DNA from: Amphiura filiformis
Taxonomy: Eukaryota > Echinodermata > Ophiuroidea > Amphilepidida > Amphiuridae
NCBI RefSeq assembly: GCF_039555335.1
Contig: NC_092629.1
Location: 35,311,965 to 35,375,964 of the forward strand
Direction of reading: 5' to 3'
Length of the DNA stretch: 64,000 bases
The notes under the pieces are model-generated. The model searched no databases. It saw only the letters and a program-made list of their open reading frames with translations, and was not told where the DNA came from. This document shows positions 24,401-31,102 of this stretch, in pieces (the first letter of the stretch is position 1; each line of letters opens with the position of its first letter). The translations under genes and the position numbers were made by a program.

Positions 24401-27400
24401 ATGCATGTGTGCTAATGACAACACTTTGCTATGTAATTTGTAAAAACAGTGATTTTTTGAATATTTTTAGCTTTCAGACCGGAAATGACCCCCTTAATGA
24501 CCTTTGACCCAAATTCTGTGAATAATTTATAGGCACTGGATATAGGTGATGCATATGTGCAAGTGACGTCATTGTAGGATGTAACATGTAGGAGAAGAAG
24601 CATTTTGAAGATATTTGGTTTTATACCGGAAATGACCCCTTAATGACCTTTGACCCCAAATTTGTGAATATCCTATAGACACTGGATATAGCCGATGCAT
24701 ATGTGCAAGTGACGTCATTGTAGGATGTAACATGTAGGAGAAGAAGCATTTTGAAATTTGTTGCCAGAAGAAGAAAGAAGAAGAAAGATCCGATAGCATC
24801 ACAAGACCTAGCCGGTGTCCCGGCTAGGTAACAATAAGGTTGAAAAAGAAAAAGCCATTTAAAAATGAATTTAAAAGATCGTCTATTTGTAGCTTTATGA
24901 CACTGAATAGACCAAATATCTGCCTCTGACGAAAAAAATGTTTTCCATGCTGAGTATGTCATTTCAAAAAGAAAGAAAAAAAGGCGGATATTACTTTTTA
25001 AAAACTCAACGCATTACTATCTAGGCCTATAATTATAATTATAATGTTATACTTGATTAGATAACAATTAGCCATGTGTTTGATAATTACAGAAAATTAA
25101 ATATGTAAAATTGCTTCTCAAAGCAAATTAAATTAGCTGGAATATGATTGTATGGTGTTAAAGTATGCAGTTTAAAGTGAATTGTAAACAAAATGTGAAA
25201 AAAAGAAATGGCCCTCTTGCATTATATGACCACTGTGGGTCACTTATATTCAATTTGCTCCTCCTGATCATCCTCCACCCCGCAAATTATGCAAATGTTA
25301 ATAATGTTTACAATATTTATTATGCTTACTGTATTGGTCTCATCACAAGCTTTAGTTTGACACCAAATTTAACTACATAGGCTGTAGGCCTCCCTGGGTA
25401 GGCCTATATTATGAACCCCAAAATGTTACATCTCCACTTAAAACGCATGGTCACTTATTGACTTATTTATTTCTTTATTAACTTATTAATTTATTTATTA
25501 ATTTTTATTTTCAGACATTAAATCATGACAGTAGTTCAATATTGAGTTTACCTATTATTTTATTGACTACGTTATAGAAATTCTCAAATTTTTGCTTACC
25601 TAGGTCAACGGGCAATACTTGTTAATAGTCGGGCAACGCTGTGAATTGTAGAAATATATCTTTCTCCGGTTCATAGTTTTATATTCGAAGCCGCATATAT
25701 TTTGACGACCAAAAAGTATTCGAAGCCGAATATTCGCCTTCGAATATACACTTTGAACCAGCCTTAACTGTGCCTCTATTGCATCCATTCGAGCGTTTAA
25801 TCTTTTATCCATATTCAATAACAAGTCCTTCAGTTCAGCGTTAGTCACGTCGCTCACATTGTTCGTATTTTCCGCCATTTTCTCACTGTTGTTGTTTTGT
25901 TGTCTGGTAAACATATCTTCCAGTGTAGTTTGCTCTTTTGCTGGCTGTTTTTTCCCCTTCTTTTCGGGCATAGTATGTTCAGCAGTGCTCCTCAAATTAT
26001 ATGAAACCAATGACATTCTCCAAAATTTTGAAAAAATATTGAGGGCGTTCTCCATGTTATAATATGGCTTTAAGTAGCTTTAAGTGGGAGGAATGAGGAT
26101 TACTGGATCTGTCCTGTGGCAAGATACAAGAACTCCTGCAGGTAAACTGTCATGCTGATATACCCTTTTCATTTTTGTATTTTTGTATAAATACAGTGGG
26201 TACCTGAGATCACAAATCACTATCCCAGGACTCCTTTCATTCTAGTCGGCACACAAATAGATTTGAGAGAGGATGCAGGTACCATAGAAAAATTGTCCAC
26301 GAACAAACAGGATCCAATCACAAAAGAGCTAGGTGAAGAGCTGGCCGGAGAGCTGAAAGCAGTCAAATATATGGAATGTTCCGCCACTACACTGGTGAGT
26401 GGCATGTCATCAAAACAGTGAAAAACATTTCGAAGATTTATAATGGTAGGACTTAGATTGCGCCCACTGAGTGCAATCTAAGTCCTACCATTACAAATCT
26501 TCAAAATGTTTTTGTTGATGACATTAAATTGCACAAATGTTATACCACATTTTGTATAAAAAAATAAGACATAATACTTGTGCAATTTTTTGTTTGGGGG
26601 AAAGAATAACAAAAATTACAAAATGTTTGTGGCAACATTTGAAAAGATTTCTAGTAAACATTGGGTACAGCTGAAAAGTGATATCTTCTTGATTCTTGAA
26701 GAGGTTCATTCATCATCATCAGTCGGATGCGGAACAGGCGACTACAAGCTTTCCCCAACTATTGCGATCTTGGGCAAACGAAACAATTTTGTTTGGCTGC
26801 AGCATCCCTTCAGTATCTCCATGCAGGTGGTGCTGGACATACTGTAAGTACAGTGTGCGCGGCCGTCCCGGTTTCCTCTTCCCGTGTGGTGGAATATAAA
26901 GGGCATATTCTTTCACAGGCTCGTCGTCTTCAAGACGCAGTATATGGCCGAGAAATTTGAGTTGATGAATCTTGACTCTGGCAACCAGTGGAGTGGTGTT
27001 GGTCAGATTGTAGATGGTTTCATTTGGAATCCGATCCACACGCTTGATGTTTAACATGACTCTGTAGCAAGATGTTGCAAAGGCATTGATCTTGTTTTCC
27101 ATGTCCTTGGTGATTACCCATGACTCGCACCCGTACAGAAAGACATGCATGTGTACCACAAATTGTCTCAAACAGCTTGGTTTGCTTCGATTGGCAGGGA
27201 TGGGCTTCTCCAAAGGCGTTCCAGTTTCCAGAAAGCTGCCAAGGGTAGTGCTTTTCTTCTTTTTAGGTCTCCAGCACTAGAGCTATCTTGGAACCCAAGT
27301 ACTTGAAGTCTGTGACATGGTTGATGGTACTACCATAAACTTCAAGTGCTGGTTGGGCATTACAGTTTGCAGTCATATATTCTGTCTTAGGTGCGCTGAT

Positions 27401-29783
27401 GACAAGGCCTAGATCTGTTGCTGCATGCAGTTCTATTATGTTGCGACTGGGCCCGGGCTAAAAGATTCCAACAGGGCAATATCATCAGCAAAATCCAGGT
27501 CATTCAGCATCCTAGCAGGATACCTGCTTGACCGACGTGGGTAGGTAATAATTCCAGTGTCAATTCCAGAAGTTAATTTCTTCAGGTAGTCTACCAGGAT
27601 AATGAACAGGAATGGTGCCAACACATCACCCTGAAGCACCCCAGTTGTTACTTGGAAAGGCTCTGAGATACTTCCATCTACCATAACAGCACTATTGGAG
27701 TCCTTGTAGAGCACCTGGATGGCATTTACCACTACCTTTGGTATTCCATAATGCCGCAGCACTGAAAAATGACGGACCTGTTGATGGAGTCGAAGGCTTT
27801 TTTGAAGTCCACAAAAGAGACTGTCAAAGGAAGTTGGTACTCCTTGAAGCCTTCCATGATCCTCCTCAAAATGTGTATTTGCTGCGCACAGCTGCGACCT
27901 GATCTAAAGCCAGCCTGGTTACTTCTCAGTAAAGGATCAATGTGAGGTTGGATCCTGTTTAAAAGGATCTTGTGTACACTTTTGCGGCAATGGACATAAG
28001 CGAAATACCACGGTAGTTTGTCATGAGAGAGAGGTCGACTTTCTTTAGTATAGGAATGATATCATTTGTGACCCACTGACGTGGCGGTGTCAGCGTTGAG
28101 AATACTTCCATACAGAATTTGAGAATCATATCAATCATGCTATCCCCTCCTCCCTGAAGTGCTTCAGCAGTTATAGCACAGTCCAATGCTGCTGCCTTGT
28201 TGGTCTTCATGGCTGCTATTGCTTCGACTACTTCTTCACGAGTTGGGGGCTCGGTAATGATAGGAAGATCTTCAACAGCTGGTGCAGGAAGTTCTGAAGC
28301 TGCTATGCCACTGTCGTTGTTAAGGAGTGAGCTAAAATATTCCTTCCATTCCCCACGCAGTTCATGGTCACTGGTTGAGGCTGTTCCATCCCTCTTTTTG
28401 ACTTTCACCCCTTTCCTTGAGTTCTTCCCAGAACGAGAGTGTATGATTTTCCTGGTGGTGGTGTAATTTCCAATCTCGTCGGCCAGCTTCAGGTCTTCCA
28501 TCTGCTCGTCAGATTTATAAGAGTTGTTAAGGCTGGTGTTCAAGTTCCTCCATCTTTCTCTAGCTTGACGAGAAATGGAGTGCCGCTCTTTGGCCTCATC
28601 CCTTTCAAGTTTAAGTCTGATGGTTGAATCTGATACCCAACTTGGCAGTCCGCATGGCTCATGCTTCCCAATAACTTTCTCAGCAACTTCATGGACCCCT
28701 GTTTCAGAGGTTCATTAGGTTTGTAGAAACACATAATATGCATCTTGCCGGGGCATCGTGTCAAAACCAAAAGTATTTTACTGACTTGACAGTTCGACCA
28801 TCTTGGGCGATGACCATGTTCAAAGTGATGTTTGTCTATTGCAACTTCTGTACACCAACAGAGGGCGCACTAGCACCCAGAAGTGGATCGTATACGTGAC
28901 TAATTAGATAACGGTGTACCCCCGTCTCTGTTCATGATGTTCGGTGCTCTCTTAATCCTTCTCTGGAACACCATGAACAGAGACGAGGGGGCACACCGAC
29001 ACCGCCTGGCTAATAATTATTTGGTGCAGCAGAGACATTAAAATGAATACACGGGTCGATACACGTGAATTGCTATGCACGATTTTGATATCAGACGAAA
29101 ATCTTCGGGTACCGGGTTAGAAAATGATGAATATCTCCCGTAAATTAATTTTTCTCAAGAAACCAGATGTGGTCTCATACACTTGAAAATACGTGTTGAA
29201 CAGATATGATGGTCGCTAGAATGCGCTTTGAAAATTGGCCGTGCGCTTTGAACTCAAAATCGGACCAAAACTCTCAATTTTATATTGCGTTGGTCCTGTA
29301 TGGACTACAACGTGTAGTACCATGGTACAGCTGCACTCACTACTAGGCAGTATAAAAGTCGATGACCATTGACCTCAATGGGGTATACAAGCTTATTCAC
29401 GCACAATCAAGATCGATTACCCGGCTATTGTGAGCAGCCTAAGTCATGTCCCTCGACTAATTATTCGTCTCAAAGAGCTTCAAAGGTCTGAACCAAATGG
29501 CCAATCGTGGCTGTGGATTCAAAATACCATGGCGATTTCTGCCATGAAGATATAGGGTCGATGACACTGTGGGGGGTTCATTACCTTAGTGGTAATTACC
29601 ATTGTCTTTGCATGTGATAAACTGCAAACAATTTTTATCAGAACTACAACTCATTTGTTTGTAAACAATGTTTTGTTTCCTCCATTACAGACTAACGGAG
29701 TAAAGCATGTATTTGACGAAGCTATCCTGACAGCAATGGAACCACAACAACCACCACCAAAGCAGAAATGTACGCCCTTGTAG
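6307..29783 (+). CDS. divergent Cdc42-like Rho-family GTPase, five coding exons
   Basis: The exons 6307-6414, 9078-9180, 10923-11023, 26197-26394 and 29691-29783 join in frame into about 200 residues (Cdc42 has 191). Visible motifs are the P-loop [13 protein letters not shown] at switch II, VGTQID for guanine recognition, ECSAT, and a C-terminal CTPL CAAX box whose final Leu predicts geranylgeranylation. All four introns sit at the positions I know for vertebrate Cdc42, so this looks like a paralogue or fast-evolving orthologue. Rho GTPases switch actin and polarity effectors at membranes. Three features are unusual. The Mg-binding Thr35 is Lys. Asp38-Asn39 is replaced by about 12 residues. 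Switch II reads [14 protein letters not shown], with no Gln61 and about four residues missing. The start context CCACCATGG is strong. An atypical GTPase is inferred; a pseudogene is unlikely because every frame and splice site is intact. Confidence 0.88.
6500..6700. repeat. short imperfect repeat TTCGCTAGTCAT
   Basis: GCTAGTCATAA-type motifs recur at least six times in intron 1. The reverse-complement motif ACTAGCGAAC recurs at 8680-8880 in the same intron. Function unknown. Confidence 0.6.
6715..6950 (+). mobile_element. solo 3' fragment of the hairpin-ended repeat family
   Basis: ATACCGGAAGTGACCCCTTA starts one core subrepeat, followed by the conserved right part (GTTGAAATCAC, TTTGACCCCACAGG, GTGAGTGCTAGAGCAAATGT, GTTGACAGAAGAAAGAAA) found in every unit of the 31-50 kb array. 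The 5' head is missing. It lies in intron 1 of the GTPase gene. Confidence 0.8.
6953..7062 (+). repeat. two tandem hairpin cassettes after the solo fragment
   Basis: AGAAACTGCTGAAATGCAAG is followed by TCTAGCCGAGATCGGCTAAA, which folds as TAGCCGA-GA-TCGGCTA. A second copy follows from about 7008 with AGCTCGGCCGGACT. The position after the purine tail matches the 3' hairpins of the main array, with different stem sequence, so this may be a fifth hairpin family. Confidence 0.55.
7318..7716. mobile_element. MITE with CCCAGCAAACAC terminal inverted repeats
   Basis: The left end CCCAGCAAACACAAAACATT and right end AACGTTTTGTGTTTTTGCTG-GG are inverted repeats. Internal AAAACGTTTT-type motifs recur in both orientations, and the GGGTTATATA block at the left is mirrored near 7620-7640. 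No ORF of significance. It is a non-autonomous DNA element in intron 1 of the GTPase gene. Confidence 0.8.
7731..7853. mobile_element. small inverted-repeat element
   Basis: GTTATTAGGTGATGTTTGATACGGATT at the left pairs imperfectly with AATCCGTATCACCC and ACCTAATAAC at the right. The size (~120 bp) and symmetry suggest a MITE; no target duplication is clear. Confidence 0.55.
7951..7989 (+). pseudogene. possible relic of an ancestral switch I exon
   Basis: After CCTTCAG, an acceptor-like site, phase 0 translation gives [13 protein letters not shown] and then a stop. Cdc42 exon 2 starts VFDNYAVTV in the same phase. The resemblance is five residues long and could be chance. It would explain why the functional exon at 9078 has an unusual start. 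Confidence 0.2.
7990..9077. other. rest of GTPase intron 1
   Basis: No gene is seen. A short minisatellite occupies about 8650-8880, and the pyrimidine-rich acceptor TTTTTATCTTAG closes the intron at 9077. The rest is unassigned intronic sequence. Confidence 0.6.
8650..8880. repeat. minisatellite GGACTAGCGAACCTTC
   Basis: About ten imperfect copies of a 15-17 bp unit CTTCGGACTAGCGAAC run through this stretch. The core is the reverse complement of the TTCGCTAGTC motif at 6500-6700 in the same intron. Confidence 0.8.
9078..9180 (+). CDS. GTPase exon 2 (switch I to switch II)
   Basis: Acceptor ATCTTAG and donor TCAG/GTATTT give 34 codons plus one base, encoding [34 protein letters not shown] and the first base of Gly60. 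Cdc42 reads VFDNYAVTVMIGGEPYTL here. The insertion sits exactly in the effector loop. A second in-frame AG lies 12 nt inside (GGGAG/GTGTTTGGC) and would give a protein four residues shorter. Confidence 0.88.
9200..9659. mobile_element. 460-bp MITE with TTAA target duplication
   Basis: The left end AGCCATATTATAACATTT and the right end AAATGTTATAATATGGCT are inverted repeats. TTAA flanks both ends (9196-9199 and 9660-9663). A second, inverted copy at 13925-26069 is split by a LINE. TTAA targets are typical of piggyBac-like or Kolobok-like elements. It lies in intron 2 of the GTPase gene. Confidence 0.9.
9770..10206 (+). mobile_element. tRNA-derived SINE with (CAAAAA)n tail
   Basis: TGGTCTAATGGTTAGGGTAC matches RNA polymerase III box A, and GGTTCGATCCC at 9823-9833 matches box B about 40 nt later, as in a tRNA head. 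A body of about 300 bp follows, containing GGAGGGGGTGTTAAGCCGTC, which resembles a conserved SINE central domain. The element ends in CAAAAACAAAAACAAAAA-type repeats at 10158-10190. No acceptor stem can pair, so it is not a functional tRNA gene. Confidence 0.82.
10207..10922. other. end of GTPase intron 2
   Basis: Unassigned AT-rich intronic sequence ending in the acceptor TTTACTTCACAG. AACTGGCTGGACTTACTATTTTTGAG and its approximate inverse near 10640-10675 suggest a short inverted repeat. No coding signal. Confidence 0.5.
10923..11023 (+). CDS. GTPase exon 3 (switch II)
   Basis: Completes Gly60, then encodes [18 protein letters not shown] through [15 protein letters not shown], ending in phase 0 at AAAG/GTAACT. 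The second half is identical to Cdc42. The first half replaces QEDYDRLRPLSYPQ with [11 protein letters not shown], so the catalytic Gln is gone and switch II is shorter. Confidence 0.92.
11928..12796. mobile_element. TA-inserted element nested in the long-TIR element
   Basis: Left end GGGCAGACCGGGGCAAAGTG and right end CCACTTTGCCCCGGTCTCC are inverted repeats. The flanking TA dinucleotides (about 11926-11927 and 12797-12798) match a single TA in the intact arm of the host element. TA targets point to the Tc1/mariner superfamily, perhaps pogo-like. It contains a strong palindrome at 12592-12690 and no transposase. Confidence 0.82.
12592..12690. repeat. perfect-stem palindrome
   Basis: TAGTCCATACAGGACCAACG and its reverse complement frame a short loop around CACGGCGTTG. 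The same TTGGTCCTGTATGGACTAC arm recurs alone at about 29289-29308, so the palindrome belongs to a dispersed family. Confidence 0.75.
13080..13700. repeat. dispersed ~600-bp repeat, copy 1
   Basis: From TGCACACCGACATCGCCTGG to GATGACACTGTG this copy aligns colinearly with 28985-29575, with many substitutions and small indels. Shared blocks include GATCGATACACGTGAAT, CACGATTTTGATAT and TTTCTGCCATGAAGATAT. No ORF is conserved between the two copies, so this is a non-coding repeat, class unknown. Confidence 0.8.
14443..15450 (-). pseudogene. LINE ORF2 C-terminal region with zinc knuckle
   Basis: Encodes the C-terminal third of an L1/Tx1-type ORF2 protein. Near the middle is [18 protein letters not shown], a C-x2-C-x8-H-x4-C motif typical of this position. 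It is in the same frame as the upstream piece and is separated from it by a stop at about 15484. Confidence 0.82.
15484..16296 (-). pseudogene. LINE reverse transcriptase, YADD half
   Basis: Contains [10 protein letters not shown], the catalytic YADD box (about 16207-16218), followed by [17 protein letters not shown], the usual thumb-side motif. This is the C-terminal palm and thumb of the reverse transcriptase. A frameshift separates it from the N-terminal half just upstream. Confidence 0.9.
16350..16952 (-). pseudogene. LINE reverse transcriptase, N-terminal half
   Basis: Begins [20 protein letters not shown] and contains [32 protein letters not shown] and [15 protein letters not shown], the conserved RT0-RT3 motifs of the L1/Tx1 group. 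The first catalytic Asp is in LIDFEKAFD. It is in a different frame from the endonuclease and from the YADD part, so at least two frameshifts have occurred. Confidence 0.92.
16985..17443 (-). pseudogene. LINE ORF2 linker between endonuclease and RT
   Basis: A charged, coiled-coil-prone stretch ([18 protein letters not shown]) is followed by [20 protein letters not shown], a motif regularly seen just before the RT domain in L1-group LINEs. It is out of frame with the endonuclease upstream. Confidence 0.85.
17512..18360 (-). pseudogene. LINE ORF2 apurinic-type endonuclease domain
   Basis: Starts [20 protein letters not shown]. The motifs [42 protein letters not shown] and YRTDHSLI are the ordered catalytic blocks of the APE-type endonuclease that nicks target DNA. 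The usual Glu of LQET/LQE is Asp-Val-His here, so activity would be doubtful even if the ORF were whole. The domain itself is uninterrupted. Confidence 0.92.
18361..18959. other. LINE inter-ORF region, left part
   Basis: Sequence between the ORF2 start and the 129-bp satellite. It is AT-rich with homopolymer T tracts. Open frames on both strands have no recognisable domain. Confidence 0.5.
18960..20840. repeat. 129-bp satellite within the LINE, about 14 copies
   Basis: Units begin with GGCCTATGATTTCACATTT near 19007, 19150, 19289, 19423, 19552, 19681, 19810, 19939, 20068, 20197, 20327, 20457, 20588 and 20716. The central units are spaced exactly or almost exactly 129 bp and are very similar; edge units diverge. 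Each has ATTGTT...AACAAT inverted repeats. Because 129 is 43 codons, an open frame persists through several copies on the + strand. It lies between ORF1 and ORF2 of the LINE, where such elements normally have little sequence. Confidence 0.93.
21245..21907 (-). pseudogene. LINE ORF1 protein, C-terminal two thirds
   Basis: Encodes a coiled coil ([18 protein letters not shown]), then [29 protein letters not shown] and a C-terminal basic region ([31 protein letters not shown]). This order (coiled coil, RRM, C-terminal domain) is that of L1 ORF1p nucleic-acid chaperones. The N-terminal part lies beyond a 3.86-kb insertion, at 25768-26016. Confidence 0.88.
22172..22318 (+). pseudogene. MADF (Myb/SANT-like) domain relic
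   Basis: From ATGGCTGATAACGAACTG, three-frame reading gives [12 protein letters not shown], then LYDIKVRDY, then [16 protein letters not shown], ending before a donor-like GTAAGT at 22319. Together these follow the pattern of a MADF DNA-binding domain (YP-x-LYD...YKD...K-x-NAW-x-IA). At least two single-base frameshifts break it. It sits inside the DNA element at 21908-25763 and is probably that element's second gene. Confidence 0.65.
22319..23830. other. interior of the Harbinger-like element
   Basis: AT-rich sequence without a recognised gene. A direct or inverted AGAGTTGAAACTTGTTCAACTC palindrome lies near 23410-23432. The transposase expected of an autonomous element is not seen. Confidence 0.5.
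23831..24831 (+). mobile_element. hairpin-ended repeat element, family 2, copy 1
   Basis: The 5' head AACTAGATCTGGTTACAGAT folds (AGATCTG-GTTA-CAGATCT) and is followed by ACCTAGCCGGGG. The core has subrepeats of ~155 bp with CCTTAATGACCTTTGACCCC. A purine tail (AGAAGAAAGAAGAAGAAAG) and a terminal hairpin ACCTAGCCGG-TGT-CCCGGCTAGGT (24806-24829) end it. A closely similar copy lies at 33131-34137. It is the innermost level of the nest in GTPase intron 3. Confidence 0.85.
25768..26016 (-). pseudogene. LINE ORF1 protein, N-terminal part
   Basis: Encodes [20 protein letters not shown] (start at 25971; an upstream in-frame Met is at 26016) and then a coiled-coil-like stretch ending MDAIEAQ. It runs directly into the DNA element, and its frame continues into KGTVNRV on the far side. 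Confidence 0.85.
26197..26394 (+). CDS. GTPase exon 4 (guanine-binding motifs)
   Basis: Acceptor AAATACAG and donor ACTG/GTGAGT bound 66 codons: [33 protein letters not shown], then [13 protein letters not shown]. These correspond to the TQID (G4) and SA (G5) motifs and the Rho insert region, and are about three-quarters identical to Cdc42. This half of the protein is conventional, unlike the switch regions. Confidence 0.95.
26403..26524. mobile_element. 120-bp hairpin element
   Basis: ATGTCATCAAAACAGTGAAA at the left and TTTTTGTTGATGACAT at the right enclose long arms with GAAGATTTATAATGGTAGGA and its inverse, around the loop GCCCACTGAGT. It is a tiny palindromic MITE just inside intron 4 of the GTPase gene. 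Confidence 0.8.
26719..27213 (-). pseudogene. RTE-like LINE, C-terminal part
   Basis: Contains [40 protein letters not shown] and [12 protein letters not shown]. The YG-x-E-SW...KFLGH-x-LR...GRP order is characteristic of the thumb and C-terminal region of RTE/Proto-type and related animal LINEs. The exact clade is not resolved by eye. Confidence 0.82.
27436..27762 (-). pseudogene. RTE-like LINE reverse transcriptase, FADD part
   Basis: Includes [20 protein letters not shown] and [15 protein letters not shown], the RT4-RT5 motifs with catalytic FADD. It is separated by frameshifts from the pieces on both sides. Confidence 0.9.
27959..28543 (-). pseudogene. RTE-like LINE, pre-RT and RT0-RT1
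   Basis: Contains [35 protein letters not shown] and [16 protein letters not shown], the standard run into the reverse transcriptase. The catalytic first-Asp motif would follow at 27770-27960 in another frame. Confidence 0.88.
28704..28794. repeat. 91-bp dispersed repeat, copy 1
   Basis: TCAGAGGTTCATTAGGTTTG through TTTTACTGACTTGACAGTT is identical over 91 bp to 39746-39836, in the same orientation. The flanks differ. It contains no ORF of note and no terminal repeats, so its class is unknown. Confidence 0.85.
28915..28990. repeat. hairpin with CTCTGTTCATGATGTTC arms
   Basis: CCCCCGTCTCTGTTCATGAT at the left is mirrored by ATGAACAGAGACGAGGGGG at the right with a loop of about 30 nt. It abuts the dispersed ~600-bp repeat and may form its end. 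Confidence 0.65.
28985..29575. repeat. dispersed ~600-bp repeat, copy 2
   Basis: Colinear with 13080-13700: GCACACCGACACCGCCTGGC, GTCGATACACGTGAAT, ATATCTCCCGTAA, and the end GCCATGAAGATATAGGGTCG. The two copies bracket much of introns 3 and 4 of the GTPase gene in direct orientation. Confidence 0.8.
29691..29783 (+). CDS. GTPase exon 5 (C terminus, CAAX box)
   Basis: Acceptor CCTCCATTACAG leads into [18 protein letters not shown], then [12 protein letters not shown] and a TAG stop. CTPL is a CAAX box; Leu at the last position favours geranylgeranyltransferase I. The tail before it has only two lysines, so it is less basic than the tail of Cdc42. Confidence 0.94.
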   Translation, partial: TNGVKHVFDEAILTAMEPQQPPPKQKCTPL

Positions 29784-31102
29784 TTGTTTCTTACAATGGC
29801 TGTCCCTTACCCTTCTCCAACTATGATCTATTTTTATTTTATTTCGTTTTTATTTGGTTTCAATCAATTATGCAAGACTGTTAAATTACACCACATTAAC
29901 GCTTGATTCATAATAACATTAGGGTAGTGAAATAGGATCGCAATTGACATTACTTATCAAGCATGTGAGTAAACTAACAAAATGTGAAACATTATTGAAG
30001 TAGTAACTAAATTAGTATACCAAAGAGCAGTGGCGTACCGCGGCCGCCCCAACCCCGGGGGGCTGAAGAAAATTCAATTTTGCCGCCCCTTCCTCAACAG
30101 CCCGAAAAGGTTGACCCAATTTTTTTCTCGGTCGTTTGAAAAAGTGAAGAGCAAAAAAAAAAAAAAAAGGTTTCAGGCGCTAGCGCCCTAAAAGGAGCAC
30201 ATTTTGATGTATAGTACCATTTTTTCTAAATTTGTTATGCTTTATCAAATTTTTCCGCCCTTTTTTATTTACTAATTCTTTTTGGCGCCCCTTCGTTTTT
30301 GCCGCCCCTGTTTTTGCCGTCCCTTCTTCTTCCGCCGCCCCCTGCTTTTACCCCGGAGGGGGGGGGCTAGCGCCCCAAAGCCCCCCAAAAAAAAAAAAAT
30401 ACGCGCATGATTGAGAGGGTGATTATGGGTTTGGAAATTTATTTTCCTACATTAGGGAGTGTTCATAAATACTTTGGTAGGGGGGGGGCTGGAAAATATG
30501 TAGGGGGGTCATAAAATTTTAGGAATTCTGAATAGGGGGGTTAAAAAGTTTTGGGTGTATGAACAGGGGGGTTAAAAAGTTTTTGGGCACGTAGAGGGGG
30601 GGTGTAAAACTTTAGCTACATCAGTCCTGAAGCAAAAAATATAAGATAGCCTGAAATTTTTTCAGTCGCTACGCGCGCAAATCTTCCAGTAAAACCAGAA
30701 GAAAAGTTAATTCCAGATAAAGATATTGGATCAGGTCCTTTATGTATTTTGAGACGGTCAGTCAATAGTCAAAGATATATATTAAATTAAGTACCGTATG
30801 AAGTATTGAAAATTGCCTTGTTGTCTATAACTTAATTTTGAGGTTTGTGTCAGTTCCTTCTGGTCTGCTCTTTAAATCACCAAAAAGCTGCAATATCTTT
30901 GCTCTTCTTTAGTGTTGACAATTTTACAATAACGTTTCATGCAGTACAGATTATTAATTTATTATCACTAAATTATATACAATTAAATCATGTTGCATTA
31001 CAATTATAGGCAGAGGAACTTGGAGAACCGGGGTACACGTGTCCACCCCCTAATTTTTCCATGGGGCATCCCCCTAAAAATCCTAGTAGGAGAGAAAAAA
31101 AA
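29784..31102. other. 3' flank of the GTPase gene, decayed repeats
   Basis: Contains the presumed 3' UTR; no clear AATAAA follows within the first 200 bases. Then comes low-complexity sequence: a degenerate GTGGCGTACCGCGGCCGCCC repeat, and a G-rich block (30480-30610) of the form GGGGGGTTAAAAAGTTTTGG that resembles 39630-39730. No further gene is seen. Confidence 0.5.

Larger units (their letters stand above)
21908..25763. mobile_element. Harbinger-like DNA transposon inserted in LINE ORF1
   Basis: Left end GGGTCGGTTCATAGTGAATA and right end (reverse complement) GGCTGGTTCAAAGTGTATAT continue as inverted repeats rich in CGAATATTCG. TTAA flanks both ends (21904-21907, 25764-25767), compatible with a TTAA or a three-base TAA duplication. 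Removing it restores the ORF1 frame. It carries a decayed MADF-like exon near its left end, a domain that often accompanies PIF/Harbinger transposases. No transposase is visible. Confidence 0.85.
14330..26022 (-). mobile_element. L1/Tx1-like non-LTR retrotransposon, dead, interrupted
   Basis: Read on the minus strand: ORF1 (26016 down to 21245, interrupted), an inter-ORF region, ORF2 with endonuclease and reverse transcriptase (18360 down to 14443), and an A-rich tail ending at 14330. The target duplication AATTTTGAAAACATATT (14313-14329) and AATTTTGAAAAAATATT (26024-26040) flanks it. The element inserted into a MITE and later received a Harbinger-like element. Frameshifts and stops in ORF2 make it inactive. 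Confidence 0.9.
13925..26069. mobile_element. second TTAA MITE, split by a LINE
   Basis: AGCCATATTATAACATTT starts at 13925 after TTAA, and ATGTTATAATATGGCT ends at 26069 before TTAA. Its sequence to 14329 is an inverted copy of 9200-9659. The rest, from GAGGGCGTTCTCC at 26041, completes it. The 11.7 kb between is a later LINE insertion with its own target duplication. Confidence 0.9.
26710..28640 (-). mobile_element. RTE-like non-LTR retrotransposon fragment
   Basis: Read on the minus strand, reverse-transcriptase motifs run from about 28540 to 26719 in several frames, and the 3' end finishes in a short (TGA)n tract at 26712-26725, as in RTE-type LINEs. The endonuclease is missing, so the copy is 5'-truncated. 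It lies in intron 4 of the GTPase gene, opposite to its transcription. Confidence 0.82.
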
